Source of the DNA: 20CM-2-65-7 sp035943355 | Lineage (GTDB): Bacteria > Gemmatimonadota > Gemmatimonadetes > Gemmatimonadales > GWC2-71-9 | Reading direction: 5' to 3' | Length of the DNA stretch: 11,007 nucleotides | NCBI GenBank assembly: GCA_035943355.1 | Contig: DASZCG010000019.1 | Location: 1-11,007 of the forward strand | Translations under genes and position numbers: made by a program | Shown here: one piece after another, positions 6,915 through 11,007 of the stretch | Layout: each line of letters opens with the position of its first letter | Numbering within the stretch: position 1 is the first letter of the stretch | Notes under the pieces: model-generated | Databases searched by the model: none | Seen by the model: only the letters and a program-made list of their open reading frames with translations | Told to the model about the DNA's origin: nothing

Positions 6915-7938
6915 GCATCCGATGTTCCAGCTGGCGCTGGCGCGGATGCGCGAGTTCTACCGCGAGCCCGAAGCGGTGTTCTGGGTCTTCGGGTTCCCCA
7001 TCGTGCTCGCGTTTGCCCTCGGCCTCGCCTTCCGCAACACCGGTCCCGGCCAGCTGCAGGTCGGTGTCATGGCGGGGCCGGGCGATAGCGTCCTGGCAGC
7101 GACGCTCGATTCATCGCCGAGACTCGTCGCGAGCGTGCTCGACACGGCAACGGGTCGGTTGCGACTGCGCACGGGCCGGATCGCGCTCCTCGTACTGCCT
7201 GGTGATCCGATCGTCTACCGCTACGACTCGACCCGCACCGAGAGCGGTCTCGCGCGACTCGAGGTGGACGAGGTGCTGCAGCGCGCGCGCGGCCGAACGG
7301 ATCCGGTCCCCTTTCGCGACGATCGCACGACCGCTCCGGGCTCACGCTACATCGACTTCCTGATACCCGGATTGCTTGGCATGAACCTGTTGGGGAGCGG
7401 GATCTGGGGTGTCGGCTTCTCGGTGGTCCAGGCGCGCCAGAAGAAGCTGCTCAAGCGCTACATGGCGACACCGATGCGGCGCAGTCACTACCTCTTGAGC
7501 TTCATCCTGTCGCGGCTCGTGTTCCTGATTCTCGAGGTGGCGGCGCTCGTTGGATTCGGCTGGCTATTGTTCAGCGTCGCCGTCCGCGGATCGTTCCTCA
7601 CGCTGGCCGGCATCACGATTCTCGGCGCATTCGCGTTTGCGGGACTCGGATTGCTGGTCGCGAGCAGGGCGAAGACGATCGAAGGCGTGTCGGGGTTGAT
7701 GAACCTCGTCATGCTGCCGATGTGGATCCTGTCGGGGACGTTCTTTTCCTATTCCCGCTTTCCCGACGCCATGATCCCGTTCGTGAAGGCGCTGCCGCTG
7801 ACCGCGCTGAACGATGCACTGCGCGCCGTGATGATCGATGGCGCGGCCCTCACAACGCTCGGCGCCCCACTCGCAATCGTCGCGGCGTGGGGCGCGGTGA
7901 GCTTCGTCATCGCCCTCAAAATCTTCCGCTGGCGGTAG
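6904..7938 (+). CDS. ABC-2 type exporter permease
   Basis: This is the membrane partner of the ATPase encoded just upstream. The 344-residue product has the ABC-2 layout: an amphipathic N-terminal stretch with REPEAVFWVF, a first helix at about 25-43, a hydrophilic extracytoplasmic loop of about 100 residues, and five further helices near 152-175, 197-225, 230-252, 262-282 and 318-340. The cytoplasmic segment QARQKKLLKRYMATPMRR at about 176-193 is the usual family signature before helix 3. GTG 6904 was chosen: it overlaps the ATPase by 11 bases, has GGGAC about ten bases upstream, and gives the common VIREHP beginning. ATG 6922 would also work and would lie just after the ATPase stop; ATG 6871 overlaps more and is less likely. 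The substrate is unknown. The gene closes the plus-strand block and converges on the minus-strand cupredoxin gene 16 bases later. Confidence 0.92.
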   Translation: MIREHPMFQLALARMREFYREPEAVFWVFGFPIVLAFALGLAFRNTGPGQLQVGVMAGPGDSVLAATLDSSPRLVASVLDTATGRLRLRTGRIALLVLPGDPIVYRYDSTRTESGLARLEVDEVLQRARGRTDPVPFRDDRTTAPGSRYIDFLIPGLLGMNLLGSGIWGVGFSVVQARQKKLLKRYMATPMRRSHYLLSFILSRLVFLILEVAALVGFGWLLFSVAVRGSFLTLAGITILGAFAFAGLGLLVASRAKTIEGVSGLMNLVMLPMWILSGTFFSYSRFPDAMIPFVKALPLTALNDALRAVMIDGAALTTLGAPLAIVAAWGAVSFVIALKIFRWR

Positions 7939-7954
7939 TCGCCAGGCGCGACGA

Positions 7955-8362
7955 TCACTGCGTTACGATCACCGTACCCTTCATGGTCGTCGGGTGCACG
8001 CTACAGTGATACGGGAAGGTTCCCGCGGTGAAGAATGTCCGCGTGTACTGCCCGCCCCCGGTGGGCTGGCCGTATGGGTCCGTTCCGGTGCCCGACAGAT
8101 TCGAACTCGTGAACACGCCGTTATCCGACGTCACGCTGTGCGAAACCGAGTCGATGTTGGTCCACCGCACTGACGTGCCGGCCGGAACGGTGATGGAGTT
8201 GGGCGCAAAGGCATAGTTCTGAATGCTTACGGACATGCCGCCGGGCGAGGGCGGCGGCGGTGGTGGACCAGCAGGCGGCGGTGGCGGCGGCGAGCTGGAG
8301 TACGATGTGCTGCTGCCGCAGGCAACGGCGAACACGAGCAATAATCCGTAGCAGAGGCGCAT
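7955..8362 (-). CDS. Cupredoxin (plastocyanin-like) lipoprotein with polyproline linker
   Basis: This is a probable electron-carrying blue copper protein anchored in the envelope. The 135-residue product starts with a lipoprotein signal peptide (MRLCYGLLLVFAVAC), with Cys15 as the lipid attachment site. A Ser-rich spacer and two runs of six prolines (25-30 and 33-38) form a stiff linker. The cupredoxin fold follows, with a complete type-1 copper set: His75 (SVSHSV), Cys120, His123 and Met127 (HCSVHPTTMKG). Met127 lies four residues after His123, an intermediate spacing between amicyanin and plastocyanin. ATG 8362 was chosen because it opens the signal peptide directly; the frame extends to GTG 8398, but that adds a polar prefix. 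The gene lies 65 bases downstream of the kinase on the same strand and could share its transcript. Partner oxidoreductases are not in the window. Confidence 0.9.
   Translation of the reverse strand: MRLCYGLLLVFAVACGSSTSYSSSPPPPPPAGPPPPPPSPGGMSVSIQNYAFAPNSITVPAGTSVRWTNIDSVSHSVTSDNGVFTSSNLSGTGTDPYGQPTGGGQYTRTFFTAGTFPYHCSVHPTTMKGTVIVTQ
8243..8290 (-). repeat. Simple GGC/GGT-type repeat encoding the double hexaproline linker
   Basis: A run of proline codons, read on the plus strand as repeated ggc, ggt and gga, encodes PPPPPP-AG-PPPPPP-SP in the cupredoxin lipoprotein. The codons are mixed, so it is an imperfect trinucleotide tract, but its low complexity could allow length changes by slippage. 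Confidence 0.7.
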
Positions 8363-8427
8363 GAGGTCCGTCAGTTGTAATGGATATTCCAACATCACTG
8401 AGAGGACCGGCGTGCGCCAGATCCCTT

Positions 8428-10212
8428 TTAGCTCTCGGGGCGAAACAGCGCGGCCAAGCGTCGCAGAAAGCCACCGAGCGCCCCCCGCACGGCGGCGCCG
8501 AACGCGCTGGCCGAATGGAAACGCTCGGCGGGATCGCTGCGCAACGCCCGCCGCAGCACTTCGTCGAGCTCGCGCGGGACGTCGCGGCGCTCGCTGCTGA
8601 GCGGCGGCAGATCATCGGTCGTCTGCTTGGCGAGAATCTGCTCCGGCGTTTTCCCGGTGAAGGGCGGGTGGCCCGCGAGGGCGAAGTATGCCACCGCGGC
8701 CATCGAGTAGAGATCGGCGCGCTGATCCACGCGTTCCCCCAGCAGCTGCTCGGGCGCCGCGAACTGCGGTGTGCCGCTGCGCGACGTCGCGCCGCCGAAT
8801 CGCGCTCCGGCGCGCAGCGCCAGCGCCAGTCCGAAGTCCGTGATGCGCAGCCGCCCGTCCGGCTCGATCAGCATGTTTTCCGGCTTCAGGTCGCGGTGAA
8901 TCAGTCCGACGCTGTGCGCGTGTTCCAGCGCGGAGAGGCCTTCGGTCAGGAGCCGCTCGGTTTGGTCCAGTGAGAAATTGCCGTGACGCTGCACGACCTG
9001 CGCCAGATTCGATCCGGGAACGAACTCCATCGAGTACCACGTCAGGCCGGCCCGTCCCATGATGTCATAGATGCTCACGATGTTGGGATGGCGGAGCCGT
9101 GCCGCGAGCTGCGCTTCACGCCGGAAGCGTTCCATTACACCGGGGTCCGAGATGAGCGCGGGATGCAGCACCTTGATCGCCACATCGCGCTCGAGCGCGA
9201 GATCGCGCGCGCGATACACGCGTCCGAAGCCGCCGCTGCCGATCTCCTCGAGCAGCTCGTAATCGTCGCCGAGGGCGCGGCGCAGCCGCCGCTCGAAGCC
9301 TTTTTCCGTCACGGCGGGCGCGGCGGCCGGCACCTGGAACGTCCCGGCGTCGCTGACGAAATCTTCGAGCATCTCGGTGGCGGTGTAATAGCGCGCTTTC
9401 GGCACCGCCGAGAGCCCGCGGGCGATCACGCGCTCGACCGCGGCAGGAATCGCGGCGCGGACCTGGCGCGGCGGGATGAGCTGCGCGGGATCGAGATCGG
9501 GCATTGTGCCCGTGAGCGCGGCGTAGATGTTCGCGGTCACCGTGTACACGTCACTGGCGGGTTCGCCGGGGTCACCGGCGCGGACTTCAGGGGCCATGTA
9601 GGCGAGCGTGGGATCGTCCGCGGCGAGGGGCTCGATATACGGGAGACACCGGTTGGAATAGCGCAGGTCGGTGATGACGCCCTGGCCGCCGGTGTTGATC
9701 ATCAAGGTGGTCGGGACGATGCGCCGCATGATGATGCCGCGCGCGTGGGCGTGCTCGAGCGCCGACAGCAAATCGCGGACCAGCGACATGCACTGCGGAA
9801 TGGGCCGGGGCCCGCGGCGCAGCGCATCGGCAAGACTCTCGCCGTCTACCCAGTTGGCCGTCCGGTACGCGAATGTTCCGATCTCGCCCGCGGCGTAGGC
9901 GTGGCGGATCGTGGGATGATCGAGCGCGGCGAGCGTTTCGGTCTCGCGCATGAACCACGCGCGGCTGGGCGTGCCCGCCGTGAGATGGAGCCGGATGGCG
10001 ACGGGGCGCTTCAGCACGCGATCCCACGCGTGATACAGCGCCCGGTCCGGCGACTGCGCGACGAGGTTGTCGAGCCGGAATGCCGGTTCCAGCGCGCGTA
10101 CCGCGTCCTCCAGCAGGGCCGCGGAGGGCGTCTGGGCGGTGGAGCTCGCGGGGCTCGCGTTGGTGACGGGCGTCACGCGCGGCAGCGGTGCACGAGGGTC
10201 AGGAGTTTGCAC
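8428..10212 (-). CDS. Tandem pseudokinase-Ser/Thr protein kinase (Hanks type)
   Basis: This 594-residue protein contains two kinase-fold domains. The C-terminal one (about 318-577) has every catalytic element: glycine loop GSGGFG 325-330, VAIK Lys347, alpha-C Glu366, HRDLKPEN 439-446, DFG 459-461 and APE 486-488. The N-terminal one (about 47-290) keeps the fold, including a DVYTVTANIYAALTG segment and APE at 207-209, but has no glycine loop. Its VAIK Lys is Arg74, its HRD is MRR (162-164), its catalytic Asn is Thr, and DFG reads DLR (182-184), so it should be inactive and probably regulates or recruits substrate. No transmembrane helix, PASTA or other sensor domain is visible; the tail GGFLRRLAALFRPES looks like a short amphipathic helix. 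GTG 10212 is the chosen start. The frame is open to ATG 10308, but that extension overlaps the divergent gene at 10279 and does not look coding. The start is less certain than the gene. Confidence 0.92.
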   Translation of the reverse strand: MQTPDPRAPLPRVTPVTNASPASSTAQTPSAALLEDAVRALEPAFRLDNLVAQSPDRALYHAWDRVLKRPVAIRLHLTAGTPSRAWFMRETETLAALDHPTIRHAYAAGEIGTFAYRTANWVDGESLADALRRGPRPIPQCMSLVRDLLSALEHAHARGIIMRRIVPTTLMINTGGQGVITDLRYSNRCLPYIEPLAADDPTLAYMAPEVRAGDPGEPASDVYTVTANIYAALTGTMPDLDPAQLIPPRQVRAAIPAAVERVIARGLSAVPKARYYTATEMLEDFVSDAGTFQVPAAAPAVTEKGFERRLRRALGDDYELLEEIGSGGFGRVYRARDLALERDVAIKVLHPALISDPGVMERFRREAQLAARLRHPNIVSIYDIMGRAGLTWYSMEFVPGSNLAQVVQRHGNFSLDQTERLLTEGLSALEHAHSVGLIHRDLKPENMLIEPDGRLRITDFGLALALRAGARFGGATSRSGTPQFAAPEQLLGERVDQRADLYSMAAVAYFALAGHPPFTGKTPEQILAKQTTDDLPPLSSERRDVPRELDEVLRRALRSDPAERFHSASAFGAAVRGALGGFLRRLAALFRPES

Positions 10213-10278
10213 AAACGCGAAATGTAGTCGGTCGATTCTGCTGGCACGAATTGGCGGAAAGCGGCAAATTGGGCGGCA
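10213..10278. promoter_or_regulatory. Short divergent intergenic region, probable promoters of the kinase and RR-protein genes
   Basis: These 66 bases separate two divergent genes and are less GC-rich than the surroundings, so both promoters should lie here. I see no convincing -35/-10 pair. A seven-base direct repeat GCGGCAA occurs at 10261-10267 and 10273-10279, twelve bases apart, and could be part of an operator. The assignment depends on the kinase starting at GTG 10212. Confidence 0.35.
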
Positions 10279-10518
10279 ATGAACGAACAGCATCGCGAGG
10301 TGCGCCATCGCCTGGAGCGCCGTGTGCGTCCCGAGCGGCGGTCCGGCCTCGACCGGCGGATCACCGAGCGGCGGCTCCGCTCCGTCGCCGTGCTGGTGGA
10401 GCGGCGCGGGCAGATGCAGCGCCGCAGTCTGATCGAGCGCCGCTCGCCCGATGCACGACGCCAGCTGCGAGACCGCCGCGGGTCGGGGCTATCGTTCAGC
10501 GAGTTCACTCCAGCCTGA
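10279..10518 (+). CDS. Small arginine-rich hexapeptide-repeat protein, function unknown
   Basis: I do not recognise a defined family for this 79-residue protein. It contains nine Arg-Arg pairs at residues 14, 20, 26, 31, 42, 48, 54, 60 and 66. The spacing is exactly six residues in both halves (14-26 and 42-66), and most pairs are preceded by Glu or Asp (ERR, DRR). The alternating acid-Arg-Arg pattern would make a highly charged, strongly basic helix that could bind nucleic acid or acidic partners. Similar ERR/DRR stretches occur as tails of some bacterial signalling proteins, but no attached domain is present here. ATG 10279 lies after a purine-rich stretch without a strong ribosome-binding site. 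The gene is divergent from the kinase. The regular protein-level period supports real coding, although a GC-rich chance frame remains possible. Confidence 0.6.
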   Translation: MNEQHREVRHRLERRVRPERRSGLDRRITERRLRSVAVLVERRGQMQRRSLIERRSPDARRQLRDRRGSGLSFSEFTPA

Positions 10519-10548
10519 CGCGCATCACCGCCCAGCCATCCCGTCCCC

Positions 10549-10565
10549 CGCGCGCGTAGCGCGCG
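10549..10565. terminator. GC-rich hairpin, possible terminator of the RR-protein gene
   Basis: CGCGCGC at 10549-10555 and GCGCGCG at 10559-10565 are perfect inverted complements with a three-base GTA loop, giving a seven-base-pair stem 30 bases after the RR-protein stop. There is no T tract after it, so it is not a textbook intrinsic terminator. It may equally be an effect of high GC. Confidence 0.3.
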
Positions 10566-10607
10566 TCCGCAGCCGCTCCAGCCCCGACTCCCTCACCCAA
10601 ACCGCAT

Positions 10608-10613
10608 TATGTT
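10608..10613 (+). promoter_or_regulatory. Possible -10 element of a near-leaderless pgi promoter
   Basis: TATGTT matches TATAAT at four of six positions and is the most AT-rich spot in the 104-base gap (10519-10622). It ends nine bases before ATG 10623, so the transcript would have almost no leader. This agrees with the absence of a Shine-Dalgarno sequence there. No clear -35 element is seen, so support is weak. Confidence 0.25.
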
Positions 10614-10622
10614 ACGCCGCCA

Positions 10623-11007
10623 ATGAACCTCCTCGGATGGATCACCGCGCCGCAGCACTCACTGGCGCAGTGGGACGAGCACGTCGCGTTGGCGTCCGCC
10701 GCACGCGCCGACGGGCTCGATCACACACTGGTGTGCGGGATGGGCGGTTCGAGCCTGGTGGCCGACGTGCTGGCGCAGGCGTTCCGGAAGAACGAGCTCC
10801 GCGTCCTGGACAGCACCAACCCTGACGCCGTGCGCGCCGCGGAGCGCGTACACGATCCGTCGCGCACGCTGTTCCTGGTTGCCAGCAAATCGGGCAACAC
10901 GGTCGAGACGCTCGCCTTCTGCAACTATTTCCTCACCCGCGCCCGTCCCGAGCAATTCGTCGCCATCACGGAAGCGGAGACCCCGCTCGACGCGCTCGCT
11001 CGCGAGC
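10623..11007 (+). CDS. pgi: Glucose-6-phosphate isomerase (SIS domain), 3' partial
   Basis: The frame starts at ATG 10623 and stays open to the window edge, giving 128 complete codons. The enzyme interconverts glucose 6-phosphate and fructose 6-phosphate in the cytoplasm. Visible motifs are those of the Pgi SIS fold: GMGGSS at 39-44, LDSTNP at 62-67 and the phosphate-binding SKSGNT at 88-93 followed by VET. The sequence around GMGGSS resembles the isomerase half of transaldolase-Pgi fusion proteins more than classical Pgi, and only 38 residues precede the motif. No ATG, GTG or TTG occurs in frame between the upstream stop TAG 10557 and ATG 10623, so no transaldolase domain is attached. There is no clear ribosome-binding site. 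The catalytic Glu and His lie beyond the window, so isomerase activity is inferred from family resemblance. Confidence 0.82.
   Translation, partial: MNLLGWITAPQHSLAQWDEHVALASAARADGLDHTLVCGMGGSSLVADVLAQAFRKNELRVLDSTNPDAVRAAERVHDPSRTLFLVASKSGNTVETLAFCNYFLTRARPEQFVAITEAETPLDALARE

Noticed and set aside
7939..7954. Terminator between the convergent exporter and cupredoxin genes
   Set aside because: Only 16 bases separate the stops and I found no hairpin with a T tract there.
8983..10227. 414-codon open frame on the plus strand
   Set aside because: It is antisense to the kinase; Arg/Gly/Asp-rich translation without domains.
10213..10308. Longer kinase N-terminus from ATG 10308
   Set aside because: It would overlap the divergent RR-protein gene and use the whole intergenic region; the residues do not look like kinase sequence. 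It remains possible if the RR gene is not real.
10450..10825. Plus-strand frame across the RR-gene end and pgi start
   Set aside because: It conflicts with the pgi frame, which shows the SIS motifs, and has no recognisable content.

Overview
The window is a GC-rich bacterial chromosome segment with tightly packed genes. A Gram-negative of the Gemmatimonadota/Acidobacteriota type seems most likely, judging from a PafA-like phosphatase, a Hanks-type kinase, a lipoprotein cupredoxin and a Pgi that resembles the isomerase half of Tal-Pgi fusions. This taxonomic guess is inference only. I see no rRNA, tRNA, CRISPR array or insertion sequence.

Positions 1-7938 form one plus-strand block with almost no intergenic DNA. 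It begins with the tail of a probable periplasmic solute-binding protein, followed by its ABC ATPase (TTG start, overlapping) and a fused two-domain permease. Together these make a binding-protein-dependent importer of the Fe(III)/thiamine/phosphonate class. The permease stop overlaps the start of an MFS exporter, whose base composition is clearly lower in GC than its neighbours. A secreted PafA-type phosphate monoesterase follows, then a small helical protein of unknown function, and then an ABC-2 ATPase/permease pair that looks like an exporter. The ATPase has no ordinary start codon upstream of its conserved first strand. The overlaps and 3-20 base gaps suggest co-transcription, although the functions do not form one obvious pathway.

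Positions 7955-10212 lie on the minus strand and converge on the block above. A large cytoplasmic protein with an N-terminal pseudokinase domain and a C-terminal active Ser/Thr kinase domain is transcribed first. A type-1 copper lipoprotein with a double hexaproline linker comes next.

From 10279 onward transcription is again on the plus strand. A 79-residue arginine-rich protein carries an Arg-Arg pair nearly every six residues and is divergent from the kinase. After a 104-base gap comes the start of a glucose-6-phosphate isomerase gene with a very short N-terminus, which runs off the window.

The strongest leads are the pseudokinase-kinase fusion, the hexapeptide-repeat RR protein beside it, the missing canonical start of the ABC-2 ATPase, and the compositionally deviant MFS gene inside the importer operon.
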